Shown piece after piece: positions 10,664 to 20,499 of a stretch of 48,448 bases of DNA (positions are counted from its first letter, which is position 1; each line of letters starts with the position of its first letter). The position numbers and the translations under genes are program-made. Origin of the DNA: Gnetum montanum (taxonomy: Eukaryota; Streptophyta; Gnetopsida; Gnetales; Gnetaceae); NCBI GenBank assembly GCA_015680685.1, contig MNCI01002748.1:410971-459418 (forward strand), in the 5' to 3' direction. The notes under the pieces are model-generated. The model saw only the letters and a program-made list of their open reading frames with translations, had not been told where the DNA came from and ran no database searches.

Positions 10664-10779
10664 TAATTTTAGTAATAGTTAACGACATCATATAATTTTA
10701 GTAATATGTAACTACATTATCTAATTTTAGTGATATATAATTACATTACCTGATTTTCAGTAATATTTAACTATATTAT
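10664..10779 (+). repeat. 29-bp minisatellite, four units
   Basis: Four consecutive 29-bp units, each starting TAATTTTAGT or TGATTTTCAG and containing an AAC/AAT..AC/CAT core, with no length variation. It starts 50 bp past the end of the segmental duplication and is absent from the other copy. Confidence 0.85.
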
Positions 10780-11232
10780 TTTTGATAACCTTTCTACCCC
10801 ACTGGAGAACACTAACTCTGGTAGTGTAACTAATGACATGCCATAGTAATCTTAAGACTATTTGTAAGGGTTATGTACTAAATCTTAAAAATGGTGAATT
10901 TATAATATCATTGAATTATAGGGTGCCCAAATGATAAATCTAACCTCACCATTGAGTTTAGAATGGTGAAAAATGTTAGAAATGACTATTCATATGTTGA
11001 AAATGGACATCGTATGCTTGAGTTATGTGAAAATTAGACTTCTAATGCTCTCAAGGCACTATACTGGGCAATGAGTAAAACCTAATTTTTGGGACTCCTT
11101 GGGATGGATCTAACTTCACCATTGTGTCGAGAAGGTTGAAAACTATAGGAAACGACTCTTCGTTTGCTAAAAACTCTTTTGAAATCAAAAGTTATGGCTT
11201 CTGGAATCTAAGATATTTGGCGCAAAAAATAA
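10780..11232. other. AT-rich, no gene
   Basis: No open frame or RNA signature. The minus-strand side leading into the 5S-like piece carries phrases such as CATAACTTTTGATTTC and AGTCGTTTCC, so it may be the body of a 5S-bearing element in reverse orientation. Confidence 0.45.
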
Positions 11233-11287
11233 GACTTGCTGAGAGGTCACCCATCCCAGTTCTACTTTAGAGCAAGCATGCTTAATT
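11233..11287 (-). repeat. 5S-rRNA-derived sequence, minus orientation
   Basis: On the minus strand: AATTAAGCATGCTTGCTCTA, then AAGTAGAACTGGGATGGGTG, then ACCTCTCAGCAAGTC. This is clearly the 3' half of 5S rRNA and closer to the gene than the plus copy at 9943. Opposite orientation, 1.2 kb away. It probably derives from a Cassandra-like or other 5S-promoter element. Confidence 0.75.
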
Positions 11288-11492
11288 GAGGAATTTTTAT
11301 CTCTGTTGCTATCACCACACAAAATTCTAATTTTGAAAATTATTTTTGCAAATTTCTAATTTAAACTAACAGTTTAATGATGAAAGTTTGAATTTTCCAT
11401 TAATTGATGGAAATTTCAAAATTTTCCATCAGTTAACAGACAATTAAAAATTTTCCATCATATAACGGAGAATTTACACAACAATGTTGGAG

Positions 11493-11646
11493 ATAGTGAT
11501 GAGCAACGTGACAGGTAGTGATGGGTAGCATGGATAGTAGTGATAGGTAGCACATGAGGCAGTGATGGACAGTGTGGATGGTAGTGATAGGCGGAGTGAA
11601 AGGCGGTGATGGACGAAGTGCAAAGTAGTGATGAACGAAGTGGAAG
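11493..11646 (+). repeat. 22-bp minisatellite, seven units
   Basis: Seven adjoining units of exactly 22 bp, each beginning with a variant of GTAGTGATGG and ending in a purine-rich tail such as GAAGTGGAAG. Because 22 is not a multiple of three, the overlapping open frames on the minus strand (up to 115 codons, 11458-11805) shift register at each unit. I take them as a by-product of the repeat. Confidence 0.88.
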
Positions 11647-12317
11647 GTGGTGAGGGTTTGGTGGTAGTGTTATAGCCAGGTGAGGCCTGCGACAGTGGCA
11701 TTTGTATAGATGAGGGCTTGTGTAAAGATGAATGTGGCCCACAAGTGGATCTGCACAACCTGTATAGGAGCCAGCACGACCCTTGTCAAGGCCTGCGCAC
11801 CCCACGCTACAACTAGCAAAGAAGAATCAGGTGCTCCATAGGGTTGTGTAAGCAATCAGGCTATGTGGTGCAAGGTGGTAGGGCATAGATGGCAGAGGCG
11901 TGGATGGTAATAGAGGCAGGAGTAGCGAGCAGTGGCAAAAGCACATGGGTGGCAGTGAGCGGTGGCAGAGGCACATGGGTAGTGACAACAAAGATGCACG
12001 GGCAACTGCAGTAAAAGCACGTGCTGCAGTTTGTCTCCTACTATTTGCTATCATTAAGCAATTATGGTTAGTGAATTTTCTTTGAATTTTTTCTCTAATT
12101 ATTTGTTGTTAATGGCCAACATTAAACTAATAAAAGATCACTACTTTCAACATGTCATGTCAATTTATTGTAGTTATTACTAGGAAGAAAAAAAGCTAGT
12201 CAAAATCAACATGAATGTTAAGCTTTTATTCCTTTTTAAAGTTATTTATACAATTGCGATGCACGTCATAACTTCTAACATAGTTTCAAAGCTAACATCA
12301 AACACATTTGATATTTT
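11647..12317. other. G-rich then AT-rich spacer, no gene
   Basis: The part to about 12030 is richer in GTGG/GCAG and contains a loose repeat around GGCAGAGGCACATGGGTAG and AGTGGCAAAAGCACATGGGT (11932-11982). The rest is AT-rich. No protein family was recognised. Confidence 0.5.
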
Positions 12318-12830
12318 CTATAGTGTTTTTGCATTAGAAACAAATGATACATAAAAATTAAATTTAAAAAAATCTTTTCTAAAATTTTGCTCAATAGCCT
12401 TATTCTTTAGTCATTTAGTTTTGAACTTATCTTGATCCTCTGGGTGAGACTCTAAACTAGCCTTTTCACTAATTTCACCATCCTCATCCATACCTACTAA
12501 CTATGCTAACAAGTGCATGTAAAATTTAGATAATTTGATGTGATCATACGATGAAGAGATGTATTCCTTACCATCCTTATAGGTCAATTCATAGTGATGC
12601 TTAGAGTCAAACTCTTTGCATGGGATGTTCAAATCTACTTGGATTTTCATGCATATAAAGTTATAGTATTGTTCATTAATGTTTACATGTAATGGACTAA
12701 GTCTTAACTTCTTGAGGAATTCCCTATGTTCTGCTATGGCTTGGTCCTTAGGGTCATATACACGAGCAAATCCCTATTTCAAGGTCATGGAAACAATGTT
12801 GTACGGTAGAATAGTTGAGGTAAAAGGCAT
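12318..12830 (-). pseudogene. Unidentified decayed ORF, 171 codons with three internal stops
   Basis: Minus-strand frame from ATG at 12828-12830 to TAG at 12318-12320, kept in one frame with only three internal stops in AT-rich DNA. The reading is protein-like: FARVYDPKDQAIAEHREFLK, then LNIPCKEFDSKHHYELTYKD, then MDEDGEISEKASLESHPEDQ. I do not recognise the family. The composition resembles retrotransposon-encoded proteins, and no intron signal is evident. It could be a Gag or accessory ORF of an old element, or a retrocopy. Confidence 0.5.
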
Positions 12831-12929
12831 AGAATGTGTAAAACTAATTAATTAGTTGAGTTGATGAAAGCTTTAATGTAATTTATTTTAAATTTTAAAT
12901 TTTAATAAAATTCTTTTTTTTATTAAATT

Positions 12930-13400
12930 AAATTAAATTGCATGGCACGAAACTACAGCATAAGAAGCTATAGCATAAAATAGTCATTGTGTATTTAGCT
13001 ACAGGGTATTTAATCTAGCTTAAATGACATTTATAGCTTATAAGCTAGCTTAAATAACAAGCTACAGCTACAATGGCCTCAGCATATAACCTGCAACTGT
13101 AATGGAAAAATCAAAATTTCTTCAGCAAATTTGTGTGTGAAATAGGCTTGCATTAAATAAGCTAGCTTGTTTGGCTTAAACATGCTAGCTTAAAATAAGT
13201 TGGCTTGTTTGACATAAACATAAGCCTGCAAATAAACTAGCAAATAAGCTAGTTTATATCACATAAATAGGTTAAAAAATAGTAAACAAGATGGCAAATA
13301 AGCTAGCTTATATCATGTAAATAAGTTGGAAACAGTAAATAAGTTGGTGAATAAACTAGGTTTGTTGAAAAATAGCAAATAAGCTAGCAAATAAGAAGCA
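12930..13400. repeat. Cluster of AGCTAGC/AAGCTA motifs
   Basis: About twenty variants of AAGCTAGC, AGCTACAG, AATAAGCTAG and CTAGCTTA occur in both orientations over 470 bp. The density and the palindromic GCTAGC core recall the subterminal repeats of non-autonomous DNA transposons. No terminal inverted repeat or target duplication was identified, so the class is open. Confidence 0.5.
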
Positions 13401-13728
13401 GGTGTCTAGAAAGGACTAAGTTAGAAAAATATTGACTGAAAAATGGTTTATTGTACTTTGACTTATTATGAAAACATGGATAAGTATTTGAAAGGGAAGT
13501 GAACTTATCTGCACAATTGAATTAATGTTAAGAATTGAGAGTGGTAGAAAAATTTATTATATTTGATAAACACTTTTCATTTTATGTTTATAACTACCTT
13601 ATTGATACATATAGAAAAGATTTGAATTATGGTATATTTAATTTATTAACAAATTACACGTTGGGATTTTGGCTAAATGTTTAGGATAATTCTAATTTTT
13701 AGTTTGGAATTTTCATTTCACTTTGGCA

Positions 13729-13729
13729 N
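13729..13729. other. Single ambiguous base (N)
   Basis: One N. To its right the sequence becomes GC-richer and less repetitive, so it may mark a join or a low-quality consensus position. Confidence 0.8.
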
Positions 13730-13812
13730 GTTTCTTTTTTTTGAAAAAATAAAAGAGCATATATAATGGAGTGTGCGGAACCCCCGGGTAGCCGCTCACA
13801 CAGCAGCATAGG

Positions 13813-13862
13813 GTGGAAACTGCTTCGATCGCTCCTGAGGCAGCGATGGAAGCAGCTTCCAC
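13813..13862. repeat. 21-bp imperfect inverted repeat (hairpin)
   Basis: Arms 13813-13833 (GTGGAAACTGCTTCGATCGCT) and 13842-13862 are inverted complements with two mismatches, around an 8-base loop. It sits in a GC-rich island (about 13765-13935) preceded by CATATATAATGG, a possible TATA box at 13757-13764. It could be a small structured transcript or part of a foldback element. It is too short for a typical plant miRNA precursor. Confidence 0.6.
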
Positions 13863-14291
13863 TGGGGCCGGGGGTTGCCAATTGTAGGCAGCCTTCCACT
13901 GGGTGCAGCACCGCATGCGGCCCTCACCCAGTTATGGCCCTTCATGTATCTTAAATTGTAGATCCAGTTGCAGAAGGAAAGGAAAAGAAACAGGTTTGCA
14001 ATGGATTTAATAGTCGTTTTCATTCGGAATCAAATTTTCCCGCTCTTAATTTGAAGATGGAGGAGTGATGCCTCTATTCTGTCCAAGATGGTTTTGTGCT
14101 TCCAAAATGGGTTTTTAGTACTCTATTCATTTTTCTTTGTTTGATGTTTTAGTAAAATATTTATTCCATTGCAACGACCCACCGATCCAGTGAATAAAAA
14201 GTCCATGCTAAAAATTTCCCCGTTAAGTGAAGCTTTACATGCAAACAAACTTCTGATTCTTGAGGTTTACAATGTTTTCTTGTGCTTGCAG

Positions 14292-14447
14292 TTGCTTCTG
14301 GAGCGTCGTCGTGTGTTTGTGCAGGAAGGGGCGAAAGCCAGCGAGTTCAAAACAATGGCGGTAGAACTGATGACACTGTCTGGGGTGTTCAATCTGGTCG
14401 ATTTCATTCTCCAGATCGCATGGATGGATGTGCATAGCGCAAAATGA
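14292..14447 (+). CDS. Possible 3' terminal exon, unidentified
   Basis: A polypyrimidine-like stretch and TGTGCTTGCAG at 14281-14291 form a plausible splice acceptor. The frame after it, open from 14169, runs LLLERRRVFVQEGAKASEF, then KTMAVELMTLSGVFNLVDFI, then LQIAWMDVHSAK and TGA at 14445-14447. The DNA after the stop is T-rich with several TGTAA-like elements, as in plant 3' UTRs. The frame is GC-richer than its surroundings. I cannot name a family and see no upstream exon, so this could equally be a non-coding transcript or an isolated exon fragment. Confidence 0.28.
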   Translation: MLLERRRVFVQEGAKASEFKTMAVELMTLSGVFNLVDFILQIAWMDVHSAK

Positions 14448-16053
14448 AATTGTGTATCATTGTGTGTAACGTGTATTATCAGCTTAATTGTATTATTGTA
14501 ATAATCTCCCAAGAAAGTCGGTTACACAATCAGATTTTCATTGCCATCACCACATGCTAGCAATCTCCTTGTGCCAACGGTGCAACTGTAAATGATTAGA
14601 CGTGGCTATTCCAGAGTCTGTGCAGAGACAAAATGAGAGTATCGGATTTTCTGGAATTTTTTGCCTAATAAAATTGAAATCATTCTTTCTTTCTTTGTCA
14701 TCTTTCGTGTGCACACGATGGATGTATAAGACAGACATTGAAATACCAATCTGACGCAAGATTTAAACCGCGAGATCAAACAGAGGTATTCGTGCCATAT
14801 CTGCCAAATACTGATCATGGTAAAAGGTGTTTGAGCATTTGCCCGGTCCACTTTCCACTACTTTTACGCAATGGTGCTTTGGAGAGCTGTACGTCACTTC
14901 TATGCGAAACCAACTGTTGACCGTTTTTCAATAATGGTGCGTAACTTCTGCTCACACTTGGTGCGTAGAATAACTCGTGCTCACGCAGCCCAGCCCAGCA
15001 GCAGGTTCATGTGACTTAATCATAACAAAGTCTATGAGTATCTTATTCCACTGAAAATATATTTCTATTCTGATAGCAAACCTTTTCCACTGAAAATATT
15101 TCTATACTCTTAGCAAACCTTATTCAGCCAAAGGATGTGACCTAGGAATCTATGATAGAAGTGTCCTATTCCACTGAACTAATGGGGAAAATATTTCAAC
15201 TGAAAATGTTTCTATGATAGAACTGAAATATTCCTATAGAACTGTGCATGTGGGGTGGATTGGGAAGATTGCAGGTCTATCCAGGTTAATAGACCTTGAT
15301 TCATGCTTCTTATGCATTCAGCACCTACTGGTAGAAAAACAAAGCTCAAAGTGGAACCCATGATTTTGGAGGCACTGCCATGCTTATGACCATGGATCCA
15401 AGTTACGGCAGGTGTCAGTTTGTTGCTGGATAGATTTGCGTATGACAAAAAGAGCAATAGAAAACATTAACTCTCAAGCTTGTACTTGCTGTGCCACCTC
15501 CAATACTCTTGGGTGAGTTTGGAAGGAGTTGAGATAATAACCAGAGAAAAAACTGGTTCAAATTAGGAAGGTGCCTAAAAGAAAAATTAGAAAGAATTGG
15601 CCGGTACGCTGAGCTTTTTGGGTTTGAGTCTAAAACTTTCTAAAACCTGCAAGTACCCTGGCACAGCGTATCTTTCCTGAACTTAGCCATCTCAAGTTTT
15701 TTCTGATGAGCCAAAAGAAGTTCAGTAAGCTAGGAGTACACTGTTGCTAAATCGGACAATAAATCAATAGCCAGGAGTACACTGGCATTTTATAAAAAAT
15801 ACAAAGCTTTCCAAAATTGTTCTGTAAGCTAGGAGTAGACTGCCACAGCATACAAACCAACATTTTTAGAAAACTTTCCATAGCATACAAATGAGCATAC
15901 CTTTCATATCATACCTGTAGCCCAAACTTGACCTTATATCCAGGCGTCTTTGACTCACGGAAGGAGGAACGAGCTGTGAAGTTTCTGAGTTTTGGATTGT
16001 CTGAATATATTGGGGGATCGAGGCAGAGGCCTTCAACCCCAGATTGAATCAAA
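14448..16053. other. Low-repeat spacer without a recognised gene
   Basis: Mixed-composition DNA without a convincing ORF. Short local repeats include TTCCACTGAAAATAT (15049-15215, about four variants) and TAAGCTAGGAGTA[C/G]ACTG (15728-15845, three variants). The last 120 bp before 16054 are probably the 5' UTR of the LRR retrocopy. Confidence 0.45.
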
Positions 16054-16721
16054 ATGAAAAGCATGGCAACAGATCTCCTCATGTTCAAGGTCAGTGTTTT
16101 TTGTGCTGTTGCTGGGCCTTGGTTCAGCTCTAATGGCCGCTGCAAATTTAGAGGGGGATACTGTGCATGTTGTCAGGAGAAGCTTGTTAGACCCATCACA
16201 TGTTTTGCAAAGTTGGGATCCTACTCTAGTGAATCCCTGCACTTGGTTTCACATCACCTATGATCAGGAAAAACCTCATCACCAGAATAGACTTGGGCAA
16301 TTCAAATTTGTCTGAAGCTTGTTCCAAATCTTGGGAGGCTAAGCTTGTTCCAAATCTTGGGAGGCTTGAACACATGCAATACCTTGAGCTTTATAACAAT
16401 CATCTTGAAGGAGGCATACGAGTAGAGCTTGGTAAACTGAAGAATCTTGTTAGTTTGGATCTTTATAAGAATAACCATACTGGTGAAATGCCTGCATCGC
16501 TGAAACATTTGAAGTCACTTGTTTTTCTACATCTCAACAACAATCAACTTATTGGACAAATTCCAAGAGAACTTGGAGACATTAATACATTGAAGGTTTT
16601 GGATGTTGCACACAATGATCTTTGTGGCACTATACCAAACACCGGATCTTCTGAAAGGTTTCAAATGAAATGTTTTGAAAATAATCCTTGCTTGAAAGGG
16701 CCTAGACTGCTGGGGTTATAA
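16054..16721 (+). pseudogene. Processed pseudogene of a secreted SERK-like LRR protein (LRR1/SERL type)
   Basis: The parent family is a secreted protein of about 215 residues: signal peptide, LRRNT cap, four to five LRRs and a short C-cap, without kinase. Here a signal-peptide-like [17 protein letters not shown], the cap motif [24 protein letters not shown], and LRRs ([70 protein letters not shown]) are followed by ENNPCLKGP and TAA. Family genes normally have an intron in each LRR, but here all LRRs are joined without one, and an A13 run lies about 300 bp after the stop. Frameshifts occur near 16092-16101 and in the A run at 16269-16273. A 26-bp direct duplication (16315-16340, 16341-16366) inserts nine codons in the first LRR. 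Retrocopy origin is inferred and fits well. Confidence 0.82.
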
Positions 16722-17029
16722 GCTATGATACTAGTTGTTAATGTAATAAATACTAAGGATGCAACATCAAACTCAAGAAATGAGAATGATCTTTCTAAGT
16801 TAATTCATTATGGAAAAACAACATATGATGTAATTCCTACCAGCAAACTAATATAAGTTCTCTTTTTGAAGCTTATTTTAAGCTAGTGCAGATATATCAT
16901 GTCTACTATGCTCGGTCTAAAATATATATCATAACAAATTTTGTCTTTGTAATAATAATGGAAGATGAAAAGGAATATATATATATATATTGTAGACTAA
17001 AACTTAATAGTTTTTCAAAAAAAAAAAAA
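16722..17029 (+). other. 3' UTR and poly(A) tract of the LRR retrocopy
   Basis: AT-rich sequence after the stop, with (AT)n at about 16975-16991, ending in 13 adenines (17017-17029). The tract is in the expected place for the tail of a reverse-transcribed mRNA. I did not find a matching target duplication at both ends. Confidence 0.6.
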
Positions 17030-17385
17030 TTACAGTATCTTAATTAAAATTTATTTTGAATTATTATGGTCTAATTACTGGTCTTAATTATTATGAATAT
17101 TTACATTGAAATATATATATATACTACATAATATAAGTGTGATAGTACAGTATGGTAATTGATGGTTATGATGGTAAACTGTTTAGCCTTGTTTCACCTT
17201 GCTTTGACGTTATTTTACTATATTATGCTTTATTATCACAACATTTTAAATTGCTTTAACATTGCTTAACAATTGTACCACATAGATGCCACTAATATGC
17301 TTTTGGTTAACTTGCAGGATTTGAAAATGGAGCCATAGGCACAATTCAACATATCGCTAAACCTAGTTGGACCCTATGGTGATGT

Positions 17386-18395
17386 TGAACGATTAATAGA
17401 CCTTGAAAGCTTGGACCTTGAGCTTGGGAGCCTCTTCGACCACATAGTCTCCATAGAGAAATCCTTAAGATTGCCTGAATACATTGTTAAGACTCTCAAC
17501 TTAGAGGTTAGAGACATGACAAAGGATTCTCTAGTTGAAATTTCTGCTACAACACATAATAGTGAGGGGTAAACGTTAAAAGTAAGTTCCTTACTTGAAT
17601 TCCAGTAGGCTCAAGACATCACCATAGTTCTCTAGGACAACATTAAAACCTTTGCATGGTCATACAAAGACATTATTGGATTAGACCCTCGTTTAGTTCA
17701 ACATAAAATTATACTTGACCTTAACCTCAAATGCATTAAACAAACGGTTTTCAAAGTTAGACTATATTTGGCTTTAGCAGTTCCTGATGAACTTAAAAAA
17801 TTTTACCAGGATGGTTTTATTTGAGCTATTAAATACGTTGATTAGATGTCCAACATAGTGGTGGTTCCCAAGAAGAATGGGAGCATTCACATCTATATCA
17901 ATTTCCAAGACCTTAAGAAAGTAACTATTAAAGATGATTTCCCATTGTTTAGTATTGATCAGCTCATCAATACCATGACTAGGCATGCCTTGTTGTCCTT
18001 TATGGATGGGTTCTCAGGATATGTCCAAGTTAGGATCAACCTAGACCATTAGTTATACATGACCTTCATGACTGCTTGGGGAATCTTTTGTTAGACCATA
18101 ATGCTATTCAATCTGAAACATGTAGGTGCAACATATCAACAAGTGATGACTTACATATGTAGTGACTACATGCTAGGGTTTTTTAATGATTATGTTGATG
18201 ACATAGTTTTCAAGTCCAAGGTACCTAAGAACCATACACACGACCTCAATTTAGTACTACAATGATGTCTCAAATATGAACTTAGAATCAATCCCAAAAA
18301 GTGTGTTTTTTGTATTAAAACAAGAAAAATGCTTGGTTTCATAGTATCAAAGGTAGGGATACATGTCGACCTTGTCAAGGATTTGTACTAGGTTT
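17386..18395 (+). pseudogene. Decayed Ty3/gypsy reverse transcriptase fragment
   Basis: Reads as plant Ty3/gypsy RT through several stops and shifts: FAWSYKDIIGLDPRLVQHKI (about 17650-17710), NIVVVPKKNGSIHIYINFQD (17852-17911), KDDFPLFSIDQLINTM, then HALLSFMDGFSGYVQVRI (17987-18040). The catalytic box YVDDIVFKSK starts at 18191, and ELRINPKKCVF and MLGFIVSKVGIHVD follow. The FMDGFSGY and YVDDIVVKSK pattern is typical of the Tat/Athila side of the clade. The piece before 17600 (GDVERLIDLESLDLELGSLF) may be the linker. There is no LTR, RNase H or integrase around it, so it is an orphan fragment. It could derive from an autonomous partner of the gag-pro elements, but nothing in the sequence proves that. 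Confidence 0.85.
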
Positions 18396-18621
18396 TTTCA
18401 TGCTTAAGGAAGATGTGAGGAAACAACCACAAATTTTATCAATCATTGACAATTTCTTGCAGGTAAAAAACATTGTCAAATATCTACATGTGAAGTTGGG
18501 AATCATTGTTGGTAAACCCTTTATATGTTGGAATGTTAGTGATATTGATCTATTTGATATGGCTATCACAAACATGCTCCCATGGAATATGTACAACTTT
18601 ATTAAGTCCATGGTAATCACC

Positions 18622-19176
18622 CTAGTTAAACAAAGGAGCACTATCATCATTGAATGGTCTAGACAAGTGGAAATGCTCAAACCTAGGAAGGAGATCATCA
18701 TCATGGATTTTAGTTGTACTTTGGTTGGTGGTTCCTAACCATGAGCCTTCATGATATGTTGGTATGTTTCCTTTCTTGTTTGCTTTATCATCTTCCTTTC
18801 CATCTATATGGTTATATGAAAAGCTACAAGGAACCTCCTCTTTTGCTAATTTGTCTAAAAGCTCTTGCCTAGATAGAGGTTCATATTCATTGTACACTAG
18901 CTCATGAGCTATGTAGAATGTATGATCATCCACTGGCCTAGTGTTGTTCAAGGCCTCTTTAAGATCCTATGCCATAGCCTTTGCTGGTTCCATGGAAAAC
19001 TATCCATGAGCATTATGTCACCTCCCTTACTTGTCTTGGTGATAAGCCAAAACAACTAGTGGTAGGCTTACATCCTCTGAGTGTATAGATGTGACAAAAG
19101 CCTTTTTTCATTTTACCACACTTCCTTTGCTAGAGGCCTTTAGTGGATTTTGACTATTATCCATCATATCATTCAT
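18622..19176 (-). pseudogene. Unidentified decayed ORF, about 184 codons
   Basis: Minus strand from ATG at 19174-19176 (MNDMMDNSQNPLKASSKGSV) to the stop at 18622. The first 75 codons contain several stops, while codons 76-184 are open (MNNTRPVDDHTFYIAHELVY, EYEPLSRQELLDKLAKEEVP, then GSWLGTTNQSTTKIHDDDLL). It is hydrophilic and acidic with no recognised domain. It lies just downstream of and opposite to the RT fragment, so it may belong to an old retroelement in reverse orientation. Confidence 0.45.
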
Positions 19177-20499
19177 GTTTAAAACCTACACAAAATGCTA
19201 AAGAAACATGCTTGGTTTGAAAAATGTTAAAATAAAAAGTATACAAGTATTTCCAAGAAATTCACCAATGTGCTCCTTAGTAACAATGCCAATGATAGAG
19301 GTCCTAATAGCTATGACTAATGGGATTATATCATACAAAATGTGGTATGATCTAGTCATAAGCTTTGAAGATGATGTTGAATGAATTGCCAAGACTTGTG
19401 CATACCATTGCATTTAATAAAGATAAAAGAGACTATAATACATATCATACAATGGAAAACCTGTGTTGCCATGGTGGGGAATAGAGAGAATATTTATAAT
19501 TTTATATTTTTATTTTTATGTATTTTATAAATATAAGAATGAAATAAGAATAAATACACACGCATCACAATCCCCTATGAGGACAAGTGTAATACTCACA
19601 AACACTTACACGTATCATTATCCCTTATGGAACAAGTGCAACATTACAAATGGAAAGAAATAAATGGCTCTTAGTCACAATCTTGATGACCCAAGATTAT
19701 GTTGTATAGTTATGACCTTGAATAATAATGAATTGTTGCAGCTCAATGAAATAGAAATTAGATAAATAATTTTAGCATTTTAATGTTTAAGGCATCAATG
19801 GTAGAAGAAGGGAAAACCATAAGCTTTATTCACCATGTAAACACTAGACACTGCATCAATCAGATGGTTCTAAGCTATGTAAGAAAGATATCACTCTAAA
19901 ATAGTCTAGTTGCATTTGTGAAAGTGATGACTTAAAATACACATACACAAACATGAAGGAAATATACTTTGAAGAGAAAGGATGGTGGTTGAGCTAGAGA
20001 GGCCAAAGCCTTCCCAATAAGCTTACATATCCTTGTGGTATCATTCATGAGAAATCAAAGCAATGTAGTTCTATAGGGGTTGTTATCGATGGTTGATGAC
20101 ATGAAACCTATAAGAAGCTCCACACTTCAGTTCTTATTCTAGAGGAAAATAATCTTTGACTCACTAACAAGGGAAGCTTTCTTACACTCTTCCCTACTTG
20201 AAAAAAGTAATGTCCTCAAAGATTAAGTTATTATTCATTTAATTCTAAATTGTAGAAAGTATATTGGATGTCAAGGAAACTCAAATAGCTAACAACCCCT
20301 CTGATAGTTGTAAATAAGAATGTTCAAGAACTATGATTATTTAATTGTAAAACATAAATGTTGAAAACTTCCATCCATTCAATTCCATTGACAAAGCTTG
20401 GGTGAAGTTAAAAGAGATCTAGATGTACATAATGTGGGATCAATTATAGTCTTCTTATTGTGATGTCCTATGTCATGTTGTGTTATCATGTATCTTATG
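19177..20499. other. AT-rich, no gene
   Basis: No open frame over 75 codons and no family signature. The text has many CTTAGTCAC and CAAGTG-type words but no array. Confidence 0.55.

Noticed and set aside
11458-11855. Three overlapping minus-strand frames rich in Ser, Thr, Pro, His and Leu
   Set aside because: They derive from the 22-bp minisatellite and the sequence next to it; the repeat changes frame each unit and there is no domain.
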